64,000 nt of DNA from Narthecium ossifragum (GCA_963920575.1 OY986964.1:19449395-19513394), one strand, 5' to 3'; shown: positions 1 to 11,511, numbered from the stretch's first letter. The notes: generated by a model not told the origin, from the letters alone. Translations and numbers: made by a program.

Positions 1-1532
1 ACTGACAAATCTGAACTGAAAGCAAATAAATATTAAATAGAGGAGTATGAAAGGTTTCTAGGATTTGGATTTCATCGATTGAATCTCTTTAATGAATTTA
101 AATCTGGTTGCTGAAAATAGAACTTTGTTAATCATCATGACTGAATTCCCTATTTTTATGTGAAATCCTCTTTCAAGGTATAACTCAAATACCTAAATTA
201 ATTCTATGTCTACTTTCGTGATCACAGGAATTAATTTAGATTCATTGGGCTCTTAGGAATCCTTAAACAAAAGTCACCTTGTCATATATTTATTTCTAAC
301 ATATACTATCAAGGTTTGATGAAACCACGAACTAATGTTAAACTTCAACTTTCGTTACTTCGTTCAACATCTGAAACATACAAGTCATGGCCAGTAACTT
401 GCAAGAAAAAGAAACGATTTCATCAAATTGCAACTAACAAGAATATTTTCAACAACCCAACTCAATTCAAATCAGAAACTCAATGACTTCATCCAAACCC
501 TAGAATAAGAAAACTAGGTATTCATGGTTGAAAGAAAGAAAACCAATGTTTCATTAATACACATCATCAATCAAAACTAGGATGGAGAGAATAGAATGAA
601 AACTCTGATCCTCTTCTCCTGGCCGTCCTCTGCTTTCTCTGCAGCTTTCTCTGGCCTTTTCTGCCTCTTTTTCCTGGCCGTTCTCTGCTTTCTCTGCTGC
701 TTTCTCTGGCCTTTTCTGCTTCTTTTTCCTGGCCGTTCTCCTCTTTTTCTCCTTCTTTCCTCTCTGCCTCCAGCTGTTCTCTGCTCTATTTTCTATCTCC
801 TCTATTCCTCCAGCCGTTCTCTGCTCTATCCTCTATTCCTCCAGCCGTTCTCTGCTCCTTTTCTGGCTTCTCTCCCTTCCTTCTCTGCTTTCTCTGCTCC
901 TTCTATTCAAATTCCAGCCATCTTTCCTAAAGTGTCCACCCTTTCTTCCATTAACCACATACCAATCCCACTAATCAAGGAAAGATCAAATAAACTCCTA
1001 ATATAATTAGGAAATGTGGTGCTCCCAGCTGGGATCTTCATGAATCAAATCTGGACTCCAAGAAAATGAATCTCGTCCAACCCAAGTGCAGGTGCAGCAA
1101 TTCCGAGTCTGATGGCTTCATCAATTTTTCTGTCTTTATTCAGCCTGAATCAGCAAAAACTCCAAACATCAAAGTTGTAGCGCTCTTCCTTAGCTTTCCA
1201 ACGCATCCTGGATCATCCCAATCAGAGTTTGTATGAAGAAGTTATGTTCAAATTACTAACTGCTGTGCAGAATGTCCAGAATTGCTCAATTAACTTCGTT
1301 TTGCACTTTAGGTATTCAATTGCATCCAGGCCTAGCCCGAATTCTGCTTCTTCCCATCAGCCAAAGTTCAAATGATTCAATATCTAAATACCTGCAATTA
1401 TCCAAAAATTCCCAAGAATTAAGTAAATGCAGAAGTCACCTAAAATTCTTGATAAAAGAGCAAGCAATGATGTAAAACACTTGAATCTGACAATCAATCT
1501 TAAGAAGATGTGTGGAAATAATTCCCGCATCA
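1..1532 (-). mobile_element. Terminal part of an unclassified LTR retrotransposon (R1)
   Basis: Read on the minus strand this stretch begins TGATGCGGGAATTATT at 1532, the kind of start seen in some gypsy LTRs, exactly where the Tek-A integrase reading frame and homology stop. The remainder is AT-rich, has no convincing coding region, and carries a pyrimidine-rich repeat at 602-885. I infer an LTR inserted in Tek-A and running off the left edge. The expected target duplication would repeat 1533-1537 (CTTGC) at its far end, outside the window. Lineage is not recognisable. Alternatively it is a deletion junction with unrelated DNA. Confidence 0.45.
602..885. repeat. Pyrimidine-rich imperfect tandem repeat
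   Basis: Repeated blocks built around CTGGCC(G/T)TTCTCTGCT and CAGCCGTTCTCTGCT occur at irregular 40-60 bp spacing. The block can be read as a long Leu/Phe/Ser-rich open frame, but that composition follows from the CT-rich repeat and is not evidence of a gene. Confidence 0.6.
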
Positions 1533-4223
1533 CTTGCCACCTCTGCCAAACCTGACAGAACCTCTGTACGGCGATGCTCGCAAGAACACTCGGTCGCCGA
1601 CTGCAAACTCCAACGGTCGTCGCCTCTGATCTGCATAACTCTTCTGCCGGCTCTGAGCCGTCAGAAGCCTCTGCCTGATCTGTACCAACCGTTCTGACGA
1701 CCGCCTGACGATGTCTGGGCCGGTGAGTGAAGCCTCTCTAACCTCTGTCCAGCACACTGGGGAACGACACGGCCTACCGTACAACGCCTCGAAAGGTGCT
1801 ACTCCAAGACTGGACTGGTAGCTGTTGTTGTAGGCGAACTCCACCAAGGGAACGTGCTCCTCCCAGCTGCCTCCTGCATCGAGGACACATGCTCTCAGCA
1901 TGTCCTCTAAGATCTGGATCGTCCGGTCTGACTGCCCGTCTGTCTGCGGATGGAAGGCTGTACTGAAAGTCAAGAGTGTGCCAACTGCCTCCTGAAAGTC
2001 GCGCAAGAACCTGCTGGTGAACCTGGGGTCACGGTCTGACACGATAGAAACTGGAACTCCGTGCAGTCTGACCACCTCTCTGACGTACAAGCTACCCAAC
2101 CTGTCCTTCGAGTCTGTCACCCGCATAGGCAGAAAGTTCGCCGATTTGGTCAATCGATCAACGATGACCCAAATCGCGTCATTCCCCCTAGGAGATCTCG
2201 GTAGCCCGGTCACGAAGTCCATCGTGATGTGCTCCCACTTCCACTCAGCTAGTGGAAGCGGCTGAAGTAACCCCGGAGTCCGCTGGTGCTCTGCCTTGAC
2301 CTTCTGACAGGTAAGGCAGCGCGATACGAACTCCATCACTGCTCTCTTCATCTCGCGCCACCAGAACTGTCGCTGAAGATCCTGGTACATCTTGGTCCCG
2401 CCGGGGTGAACCGCAAAGCGAGAGTGGTGGAACTCTCGTAGAACGTCGTCTCGAAGAACTGGATCTGATGGAACTGCTACTCTGCCTCTGAACCGTAGCC
2501 CTTCGTCTGGCGATACTGTCCAGTCTCCGTCTGCGCCCTCCGTGCCCGCTGCTGTGCGTAACTCCTCGAGCTCTGGGTCACTGTGCTGTGCCTGCAACAC
2601 TCTGGCTAGAACTGCTGGCATACTCTGCACTGCGTAGAGGAAGCTGCTGGATTCCCGATCCTCAAACTCGAGCCCCAACTGGCCCGCCGTCTCTAGAGCC
2701 TGCCACTGCCAAGCTGACAACCCTGCAACTGCTGCTCTGGTGTCTCTCACCTGTCTGCTCAGCGCGTCTGCTACGACGTTTGCCTTACCAGGATGGTAAT
2801 GCAACGCAAAGTCGTAGTCCTCCAGTAGCTCCATCCAGCGTCGCTGCCTCAGGTTGAGGTCACATTGGGTGAAAACATGCCTCAAACTCTTATGGTCCGA
2901 GAAGACTGAGAACTTCTCGCCATAGAGATAATGCCGCCAGGTCTTCAGGGCGAAGACCACCGCTGCTAGCTCCAAGTCGTGAGTCGGGTAGTTCCTCTCA
3001 TGGTTCTTCAGCTTACGAGAACCATAGGAAACTACGTGGCCCTCCTGCATGAGGACACACCCCAAACCCTCACCGCTGGCGTCACAGTAAACACTATAAC
3101 CAACACCTCGCTCGGGGACGATCAGCACCGGCGCACTGGTCAACCTCATCCTTAGCTCCACGAAGGCTTGCTCACAAGCATCATCCCACACGAACGGGAC
3201 GGCCTTCTGTGTCAGTCTGGTCAACGGTCCGGCAACCTTGGAGAAGTCCCGCACGAACCGCCTGTAGTAACTCGCCAGGCCTAAGAAACTACGGACCTCA
3301 AACACTATTCTCGGTCTCTGCCACTGTACCACTGCCTCGACCTTGGCCGGGTCAACTGAGATCCCTGCTGCCGACACCACGTGTCCAAGGAATCCCACCT
3401 GTGCAAGCCAGAACTCGCACTTGGAAGCCTTGGCATAAAGCCGATGCTCCCGAAGTAGCTGCAACACTGTCGCCAAGTGTCGCTCGTGCTCCGCCTCTGA
3501 CTGGGAGTAGATAAGGATGTCGTCGACGAACACCACTACGAATTCGTCTAGGAAAGGCCGGAAGATCCTCTGCATGAGATCCGTGAATGCTGCTGGTGCG
3601 TTCGTCAGCCCAAACGGCATCACCACGAACTCGTACAGGCCGTACCGAGTCCGAAAAGCCGTCTTCGGGATGTCGCAATTCCGAACCCTCAACTGGTGGT
3701 AGCCGGTGCGGAGGTCGATCTTCGAGAACATTGAAGATCCTCTCAACTGGTCAAACAGGTCGTCGATCCTCGGCATCGGATACCGGTTCTTCACCGTCAC
3801 CCTGTTGAGCCGTCTGTAGTCTATGCAAAGTCGAAGGGTACCGTCCTTCTTCTTTGCGAACAACACTGGCGCCCCCCAGGGAGACATGCTGGGACGGATG
3901 AAGCCTCTACTGGTAAGCTCGTCTAGCTGGATCCTCAACTCACTCTGCTCTGCTGGTGCCATCTTGAAAGCTGGGAGAGAGATCGGTGCGGTACCCGGTA
4001 CCAGGTCGATCTCAAAATCGACCTCTCTGGGCGGTGGAAGCCCTGGCAACACCTCGGGAAACACGTCGGTGTAGTCGCACACGATCCTGGGGAAACTGCT
4101 CAGCTGTACTCCCTCTGACCCAAATAGGGACAGGCTGGCCACCAAGGCTGAGAGCTCGCTGCCACGCCTTCCCACACCACAAGCAAAGGAATCGGCTGAG
4201 AACCGATCCCCCAACAATACAAA
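1533..4223 (-). pseudogene. Tek-A pol: reverse transcriptase, RNase H, integrase (C-terminally truncated)
   Basis: Continuous minus-strand frame of about 895 codons. RT motifs are visible: [19 protein letters not shown], the FVDD catalytic box (FVDDILIYS), and [12 protein letters not shown]. RNase H follows ([27 protein letters not shown]). The integrase has an HHCC-type finger (CLTCQKVK) and DDE core ([28 protein letters not shown]). The frame stops near RFGRGGK, before the GPY/F and chromodomain regions, because R1 replaces the end. It is in the same frame as gag-pro and separated from it only by a TAG at 4224-4226. Compared with Tek-C the coding region is otherwise open, so it was intact until recently. 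Confidence 0.88.
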
Positions 4224-5825
4224 CTATGTCCTATCGGGTGTCCAAGCGACCACCCTCCGGCGACCACAGTCGATGATAGCTCGGTATGCTGCTAACCAGT
4301 CCATACCGAGTATCACATCGAAGCCTGTCATGTCTAGCACCCGCAGGTCTAGACAGACACGGAGGCCTCCAACCTCTAAAGAACAAGATCGGCAGACCCG
4401 GTCTACCCTGACTGTGCCTCCGATCGGTGAATCTACAGATTGTGCCACATCTAGCCAACTCGTCTCTAATCCTAGCGATGCCACACACATGCTAGCAATA
4501 TAGGAATGAGGCGCCCCAGAGTCTATCAGCATATCTACTAAGGAACTAGAAAGCTGAAAGATACCTCTGAGGACGGTTGGCTCTGCCGCTGCCTGCTGAT
4601 ACTGTTGCGGCTGCTGGTACTGTGGTAGCGGCTGATACAGCTGGACGATGTCCTGCCGCTCGCGAACTGGGAGGGCAAACACCTTCCCCCGCTGGCCGCC
4701 TCTGCCTCTGGGACGCCCCGGCCCGCGTCCATCCCCGCTCCCCTGCCAGGCACCGGACCCTCCGCCTCTACTGCCTTGCGGCATAGCGCCCTGCGCTCCT
4801 CGCGAAGTGCAGTCTCTACGGTAGTGCCCCGGCTGCCCGCACAGGTAGCAAGTGACTGACGCGCCCGGCTGTTGTCCCTGGTCGCCCCCTGACGAAGCCT
4901 GCCCAGATGGCCCGGCCATCAGTAGAAACGGGGCTGGTGGGCTCGGTAGTGGCTGCTGGTACTGCGGTGCACGCTGCGGCCGCCGCTGGAAGGGCCGCTG
5001 ACGCCACGGCTGCCCCCTACCGAACCCCCCTCTGCCCTGGGGTCGCTGCTGCTGCGAGCTGGTAGAGACCGCCGATGGAACTGCCCGGCGTCTCTCCTCC
5101 TGCGACTGCGCCTCCACAACTAAGGCGCAGTTCAGAACTGCTGAGTGCGTCTGGAAGCGGTGGGAACACGTCTGGCGCCTGATCTCTGGACGAAGACCCC
5201 ACTCAAACTGCCGTGCCCTGGCCACTGGATCTGCTGCAACTGCCCCCGCAAAACGGACCAAGTGCGTGAACCGGGTGGCATATTGCTGAACAGTGCGAGT
5301 ACCCTGCAAGAGGGACTGGTACTCGCGAGACAGGGCGTCACGCGTACTCTCCGGGAAGTACGCGTCCAAGAACAACGCCGTGAACTCCTCCCACGTCGGC
5401 TCCTCTCCGTCACTGGTGTGCTGGGCAGTGCACCACCAGTCAAGGGCGTCACCATCAAGCTGGAACGCCGCGAGGGTGACCCGGATCCGGTCATCCCCGA
5501 CGAAGAGAGCGTCGAGAACGCGCGTGACTCCTCGGAGCCAGCCGTCTGCCGTGGTCGGATCTCCAGTCTCACCGCCGAACCTAGGCGGGTTCCGCCGCTG
5601 GAAGTCCATCATGACCGCTGTCGCGGCCCGCCCGTCGACCGGAGCGAGGACCCCCTCCTCGGCGAGAGGAGCCTCCACCCGTGGGACCGTAACCGTCGCT
5701 GGTGATGGTCCAGTCCGTCGAGCTCTGACCGTCCTGACAGGTGCTACCTCGTCTGGTCGGGCGGGCCGACCAGGTCGTGCCCCACCTCGACCAACAACCG
5801 TAGGTCGGACTCGAGCTCCCAACAT
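4224..5825 (-). pseudogene. Tek-A gag and protease
   Basis: The start is taken at the ATG at 5825 (MLGARVRPTVVGRGG), which matches the Tek-C start; the frame itself is open up to 5915. The gag core shows WTFT-type helices (DWWCTAQH, LFLDAYFPES, QYATRFTHLVRFA) and an Arg-rich linker. It has a CCHC zinc knuckle (CYLCGQPGHYRRDC), followed by a Gly/Arg-rich stretch. The aspartic protease site reads DSGAP near 4512-4535, where the sister copy has DSGAS. A TAG at 4224-4226 separates this part from RT; in Tek-C the same codon is CGG. Gag assembles the particle and the protease matures Gag-Pol. Confidence 0.85.
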
Positions 5826-6011
5826 CTGTGCAATCACCAACGACAGCGAGCGTTCACTCGTCAGAAACCCAAGACAAAGCAGCACAACGTAAAGCGGAAA
5901 AGCAAAACACATCAAAATGAGTATGCACGGATGTTCTAGACATAGAACTAACCCATTCCACGCTCAATCTCAACCGAATCCTGATCCTAAACCCCGGGAT
6001 CTACAACCTAT

Positions 6012-6023
6012 GCTCTGATACCA
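6012..6023 (-). promoter_or_regulatory. Tek-A primer-binding site (tRNA-iMet)
   Basis: Reverse complement reads TGGTATCAGAGC, the standard plant initiator-Met PBS, three bases inside the LTR edge at 6027. The leader from here to the gag ATG (6011-5826) has no other recognised feature. Confidence 0.92.
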
Positions 6024-6026
6024 AGC

Positions 6027-8447
6027 TGTCGCGCCCCGACCCACGAAAGCCCAATCGGGCCAGGCGACGCGAACCGGAACCTAACCAACGCGGAAAAAGA
6101 ACGACGAGGGTTCCCTCTAACCTATTGGTCTCCCTAACAATCCACCAAAACACCCTCAATTAAAAACAATATAATTAGCAAAACCCCGAACCTCAGATTA
6201 AAAACACATGTGTTAATATACAAATCCTCGGAGAGGGAAAGATTCAAAGTACAACATCACTCCCGTAGGAGACTAACTAACATAAGGGTAAAAGCAGTAA
6301 ATATCGCCACCTCTCAAAAGCCACCAGGCGTCGCCACACAGCCGTCCAACTGCCCGGTAGGGGCCACAGAGGAAGAACTGACGCCTGCACTTGCAAAACG
6401 CAGCCCGGGTAGGAGTGAGCACTAAGCTCAGTAGGGATCTACACTACGACACACAGAAGGAAGAGGGAAGCGCAACAGTGTCGCCCTCAAGTGGAATCTG
6501 GGTGTATACAGGTGTCCCATAACCCCACCGCGTGTCCCTGAGGTCCACGATCATGGTCTTCCAGCCGGGCTGATCACATGTCAGGTCACACTCAGTAGCA
6601 GGAAACGACACTGCTAACTCTCAACAGGACACTGAACACTTTTTGGTGGGAAGAGACACCACTGAGTAGCCAAATCCTCTACTCAAGAGTTTTAAAAAGA
6701 ACCGGACACCGGCTACACCTCAGATCTAACTCGAGGCCGACACGACCTCTACAATCATCAAGAGCAAGTGCGCCAGTCATCTAAGCCTATCATCAAATCG
6801 ACTGGACACCACAATTCAAACCGGGTCCTGACAGCCCAACCCCGGTCCTAGGGCTAAGTCCGAGCTTCCAGCCTCGGGACGGCGACCCAAGGATCACCCA
6901 CGCCCGAACCAATGCAACTAATGCACACAACAACAATGCATGCTATGACATACACAGATAAAAGGAAAGGCATGCAACAGTATGTCAAGCATCATATAAG
7001 TCTACTGGATCGCTGCAGCGGTACCACCAACCGCTGCCAGCCGATTCGCAGCGGATCCCGACATTACGACGGTACCGCCACCGTCAATCGCGGACTCCTG
7101 CAACGGGAAGCAACCCCGAAAACGATGATGAACAAACCACAATATAATATTATATTCCGAAATATAATATTATATTCAAAAACACCCAAAGCCTCTACTT
7201 AGGGGCTAATTGATCCCGTCGATCCTACGCCCAAACGACGTCAGATTCAAGATCCAACTTAGCCACCAGTAGGTGTATAAACCAGGATCATCATATCCAA
7301 AAAATCATAATCATCCAACGGTTGGATTAACGGGAAAACGCTAATCAAAATCGTTAATCAAACTAACTTACCCATTAATTGCTGCAACGCAGCCCTCCAG
7401 CAAACAATTCACAAGAAATCGTACAAAAATCAGAAAAATATGAAATAAGATGGAATGGAAAGCTAACGAGTAGAGCTACAACGTTTATGTTTATGAAAAG
7501 CCAAGATTATGTACTCGTCGGCCGGACAACTCGCCGCAAGCTGGCTGTTTCTCAAGAACAGCAGAAAACCAGAAATCCGAGACTAATCTTGCATAAAAGC
7601 TACTCAAATCTCAACTGATTAACATGAAACCTAAATCAGTTATTCTACAAGGTATAAGGAGTCTAACAAAGCAAGGATCAACAAGATCCAACGGCTAGAT
7701 CTCAACAAAACCCGAAAAGAACACAGTAGGTATAACCCTACCTAGCTGCGCTTTTCTCGGCTGATTCCCCACGATTTGATCACTAACAAGCCTCCAAACC
7801 TCTTCAGGGATCTTCCTCTCGTTGTCACGAATCCAACGAGCCTTAGAACACTGAAAAAGATGGCCGGAGGAGGGAGAACGGAGGAGATGAAGCTCGCCGG
7901 CGGTAAAGGGAAGAAAACAGAGCACCGCGGGAAAGAGAGAAGGAAGGAAGAAGAAGAGAAGAGAAGGGAAGGAAGGAAAAGGAAGGAAAAGCCTGGGGAA
8001 GCCAAGAAAACGGGGGAAAAGCTGGGAGAGGGGAGGGGAAGTCTTCTCTCTCTGACAGGGGAGAGCGACTGTCGACGGCCGTCCTCGCGAAAGAGAAAGA
8101 AAGCACCGACTCGAGCATGATCGATCTCCAAGGCATGTGAGATCGATCTCCTTTGCAATCCAGATCGATCTCCTTGAAATCCAGATCGATCTCCTTTGCA
8201 ATCCAGATCGATCTCCCTAGCCATCCAGATCGATCTCCTTTACTCAGAAAGGCAAACTTGGGCTAAATCACAAGGCCAAGCTCAAATCTTCCGATCTCGG
8301 GTTCACCTAGCCATTCTAAACAAACATGAACACAGACAAGGCCAGTGTGTGCACACGCGGGTGTGAAACAAACCAACAAGGCGCAATTTACCAAATTGCC
8401 CTTGTGGTCTACAACGAGCCACAGGGGTAGAGGGGCAGGTCCTCACA
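6027..8447 (-). repeat. Tek-A 5' LTR (2421 bp)
   Basis: On the minus strand it starts TGTGAGGACCTGCCCCTC at 8447 and ends GGGGCGCGACA at 6027, the same termini as the other Tekay LTRs here. Contents from the U3 end: GATCGATCT-rich array (8130-8230), a long purine-rich tract on the plus strand (about 7858-8103), and AT-rich sequence. It ends with a conserved GC-rich segment adjoining the PBS. I see no clear TATA box next to the array, unlike Tek-B, -C and -D. The LTR resembles the right-edge LTR at 63410, suggesting a separate Tekay subfamily. Confidence 0.88.
8130..8230. repeat. Array of AGATCGATCT palindromes in Tek-A LTR
   Basis: Five to six copies of the palindrome AGATCGATCT (one reads TGATCGATCT), spaced 22-30 bp and separated by variants of CCTTTGCAATCC or CCTTGAAATCC. 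It lies in U3 of Tek-A. It corresponds in position to the TCGA-centred arrays of the other LTRs. Confidence 0.85.
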
Positions 8448-9278
8448 CCGGGGTTACTACAGCCGCTTCCACTAGCTGAGTGGAAGTGGGAGCACATCAC
8501 GATGGACTTCGTGACCGGACTACTGAGGTCACCTAGGGGGAATGACGCGATTTGGGTCATCGTTGATCGATTGACCAAATCGGCGCACTTCCTGCCTATG
8601 CGGGTGACAGACACATCAGACAGGTTGGCCGGTTTGTACGTCCGAGAGGTAGTCAGACTACACGGGGTACCAGTGTCTATCGTGTCAGACCGAGACCCCA
8701 GGTTCACTAGCAGGATCTGGCGAGGCTTTCAGGAGGCTGTCGGCACACTCCTGACGTTCAGTACGGCGTTCCATCCGCAGACCGACGGGCAGTCAGAGCG
8801 GACGATCCAAATCTTGGAGGACATGCTGCGAGCATGTGTCCTCGACGCAGGAGGCAGCTGGGAGGAGCACGTTCCCTTGGTGGAGTTCGCCTACAACAAC
8901 AGCTACCAGTCCAGTCTTGCAGTAGCACCTTTCGAGGCGTTGTACGGTAGGCCGTGTCGTTCCCCAGTTTGCTGGACAGAGGTTGGAGAGGCTTTACTCA
9001 CCGGTCTAGACATCGTCAGGATGTCATCAGAGAGGTTAGTACAGATATGGCAGAGGCTTCTGACGGCTCAGAGTCGGCAGAAGAGCTATGCAGATCGGAG
9101 GCGACGACCGCTTGAGTTCGTAGTTGGCGACAGTGTGTTCCTGCGGGCATCACCGTACAATGGGTCTGTTAGGTTCGGCAGCGGGGGCAAGTTGGCCCCG
9201 AGGTTCGTCGGGCCGTTCGAGATCCTAGAGAGGGTCGGCGAGGTAGCTTACCGCCTTGATCTTCCTCAGCACATGTCA
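8448..9278 (+). pseudogene. Tek-B integrase core fragment
   Basis: Open frame starting in-frame at the Tek-A junction ([16 protein letters not shown]). It covers the DDE core: [43 protein letters not shown]. It then covers the GPY/F region ([25 protein letters not shown]). It is cut at HMS by Tek-C, whose TSD is 9274-9278. No stop or frameshift is present within the fragment, so the two insertions disabled the gene rather than slow decay. Confidence 0.9.
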
Positions 9279-9561
9279 TGTGAGGACCCGTCCCTCCCCT
9301 CCTGTGGCTCGCTGTGGACCGCAAGGGCAATTTGGTAAATTGCACCTTGTCGGCTAGTTCCACACTCGCGCTTGTAGACACACTGACCATGTTTGTGGTA
9401 ATGTTTGCTTAGAATGGTTAGTGGAACCCGGGATCGAAAGATCCGGACTTAGGCTTGAATTCCCGCCTAAGTTTAGCTTTCAGCAAAAAAAGGATCGATC
9501 CTCTCTAGCTAAGAGATCGATCCTCTTGTGCCAGAAAGTCAAGTGAGATCGTCATGAGGTG

Positions 9562-9620
9562 ATCGATCCTTCCTTGGGTAAGGATCGATCCTTCATAGGT
9601 CGGTTCGTTTGCCTATAAAG
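9562..9620 (+). promoter_or_regulatory. Tek-C LTR promoter: hairpin plus TATA box
   Basis: A perfect inverted repeat with 10-nt arms (ATCGATCCTT / AAGGATCGAT, 8-nt loop) spans 9562-9589. The TATA box TATAAAG follows at 9614-9620, 25 bp downstream. The same pair recurs in the 3' LTR (TATA at 16875) and, slightly altered, in Tek-B (TATA at 19457). Transcription would start about 30 bp further on. Promoter identity is inferred from position in U3. Confidence 0.7.
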
Positions 9621-9960
9621 CAGACGAACCTTCTTCCTTGAAATCCTTTTGAAAATCCGGCGATTTGAGCTCGGATCTTGAGATTTTCGAAGGCGTTGAG
9701 GACGATCCAAGGCCTAGCTGCTTAGATCTAAGCAGCGTTTGCTCCGGTAGGGATCCTACCGACATCTCTCTTCGGGGTTTTGAGTTTTCCGGTTTGATCT
9801 GTGGTTTATTGCTTAGATCTGCGTATATAGTTGTTGGTTTTCTGTGTTTTTGTCGGTTTTAGACTCGTGGGGTTCTGATCTATCAGATCCCAGAGTTTCA
9901 TGAAGTTTGGATGAGTTTTCCGGCGGTATTCCTTGTCGGAAGTACGCCGGAGAACCCATC

Positions 9961-10200
9961 GGGATCGATCCTCTTTGAGGAAGGATCGATCCCCTTTGGT
10001 GAGTCATGCCCAGCCCGTGCGGGATCGATCCTCCTGGAGGGAGAGATCGATCCTTTGGTGGCTGGGGGACGACGGGTCTCTGGTTACAAGAGGATCGATC
10101 AACTTGATGAGAAGGATCGATCTCTTTGGTTCACAGAGATGAGTTTTCCCTAAGTACTGAAGGGATCGATCCTCTTGATGAGAAGGATCGATCCTTTAGT
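9961..10200 (+). repeat. GATCGATC paired-hairpin array in Tek-C LTR
   Basis: Eight GATCGATC copies form four pairs about 20-22 bp apart. The sequence between members of a pair is itself partly complementary (for example CCTCTT... with ...GAGGAAGG), so each pair can fold into one hairpin. The array lies downstream of the TATA box and is probably transcribed. It is repeated at 17222-17457 in the 3' LTR. Confidence 0.85.
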
Positions 10201-11511
10201 GGCTGAAGGGTGTTTTAAATGGGTTTTGCCCGCGGGGCTTTGTATGACAGTTTTCCTTACTGTCTTGATATCTTGTACATATGATTAAGCATGTTAGCCC
10301 TATAATAGGGCAGTGGTGAACCGGGAGAGTGATGACTCCCGGGATGTTTAGAATAAACGGGCGGGTAGCCCTACAGCTTTCCATAGCCTTGCATGCCGGC
10401 GTGCGCCGAGGGCCTTATCTGCTATATCTGTATGCTGTTGTTTGCGGGGCTGTTTCCCGGTGCAGGTGTTGTGATGAACTGCTGGCAGCTGGTGGTAGTA
10501 CCACTGCAGCAGTTCCCTAGACCTTACTTTAATCGCTCACCACCCCGGGCCGGCAGGGTGCCGTGCCCAGACCTTGTTTTTATATCATCACATCCTGCTG
10601 CATGCTTACATGTTTCTTTTCTGCGCATGTTCATAGCATGCATTGTGTTGTGCATTAGTTGCATCTGTTTAGGGCGTTGCCGATCCGGGGCTTCCGGGTA
10701 GCCCGGATCTATCTCTTAGGACCGTGCGGGTAGCTTGGTCCAGGACTCGATTTGTAGTATTCAGTCTTTTCGATGATAGGGTTAGTTGGACTTGAATACT
10801 GTTGTGCTTGATGTTTAGAGGTCGTGTCGGCCTCGAGCCAAGTCCAGTTGTAGCCGGTACCCAATCCTTCTAGAACTCTTGGGTGGCAGGTGTGACTGCC
10901 CAGCGGTGCTACCCGCCGACAGTGCCCAGGATCCTGTCGTGAGTTGGCAGTGCCGTTTCCTGTCTGACTGAGTGTGACCCAGTGTGTGACCAGTTCGCTG
11001 GAAGACCACGACTGGGGCACTCAGGGGTATCCGGTGGGGTTATGGGACCCCTGTGATACTCCTAGGCTTTGCTTGGGGACGACACTGTTGTGTTCCCTTC
11101 CTTTGTGAGTGTCGTAGTGTAGTGTCCCTGCTGAGCTTAGTGCTCACTCCTATCCGGGCTGCGTTTTGCAGGTGCTGGCGCTAGCTCTTCTTCGGTCGCC
11201 CCAACCGGGCAGGTGTTCGGTGACGTGGCGACGTCTGGCGGAGCTTGAGGAGCTGTGATCTGTCCGTGTACACCTTGGTTAGATAGTCTCCTACGGGAGC
11301 GATTTTGTATAACATTCCCTGTTTGAGGATTTGTACTATATTCCAGTTTTGTGTGTTGAGCTTTATAACTGTTGTATAATACAGGATGATTATGCTTATT
11401 AGGGTAACCACTACGATTAGAGGGAAACCTCGCCAAATTTCCGCAGTAGGTTAAGTTCCGGTTCGCGTCGCCCGGCCCGGTTGGGCCTACGCGGGTCGGG
11501 GCGCGACAACT

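Larger units (their letters stand above)
1533..8447 (-). mobile_element. Tek-A, Tekay/Del-type Ty3/gypsy chromovirus, 3' end missing
   Basis: In minus-strand order: 5' LTR (8447-6027), initiator-Met primer site (6023-6012), short leader, gag-pro, then RT-RNase H-integrase. The copy ends inside the integrase at about 1533, where R1 begins. Its 3' LTR and integrase tail are therefore absent from the window. Its right boundary (8447) falls inside the integrase frame of Tek-B, so Tek-A inserted into Tek-B. The predicted target duplication is 8448-8452. Lineage is assigned from close similarity to Tek-C, which retains a Tekay-type chromodomain. Confidence 0.85.
9279..11508 (+). repeat. Tek-C 5' LTR (2230 bp)
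   Basis: TG...CA-bounded LTR. Features in order: GATCGATC hairpins at 9491-9589, a TATA box at 9614, and a second hairpin array at 9961-10195. Two short perfect or near-perfect stems near 10296-10340 (GCCCTAT/ATAGGGC and CCGGGAG/CTCCCGG) recur in all Tekay LTRs of the window. A GC-rich end precedes the PBS. The 3' LTR is the same length apart from a 19-bp loss near its end. Confidence 0.95.

Noticed and set aside
596..1006. 136-codon Phe/Leu/Ser-rich frame
   Set aside because: Entirely due to the CTCTGCTTTCTCTGGCC-type tandem repeat; no signal of a real transmembrane protein.
5145..5892. Two long plus-strand open frames (186 and 199 codons) opposite Tek-A gag
   Set aside because: Shadows of the GC-rich gag frame on the minus strand; no domain and no start context.
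6012..6023. tRNA-iMet match as a tRNA gene
   Set aside because: Only the 12-nt primer-binding complement is present, next to an LTR edge; no cloverleaf.
7776..8120. Lys/Glu/Arg-rich 114-codon frame in Tek-A LTR, with antisense counterparts
   Set aside because: Produced by a purine-rich tract inside an LTR; the same tract recurs on the opposite strand at the right edge of the window.
8502..9338. A 278-codon integrase protein ending inside Tek-C
   Set aside because: The last 20 codons are LTR sequence of Tek-C. The true frame continues at 18756 after the insertion is removed.
9961..10200. Regularly spaced GATCGATC repeats resembling a CRISPR array
   Set aside because: Repeats are 8-12 nt palindromes with partly complementary spacers, inside LTRs of a plant genome. 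No cas genes and no 25-40 nt repeat units.
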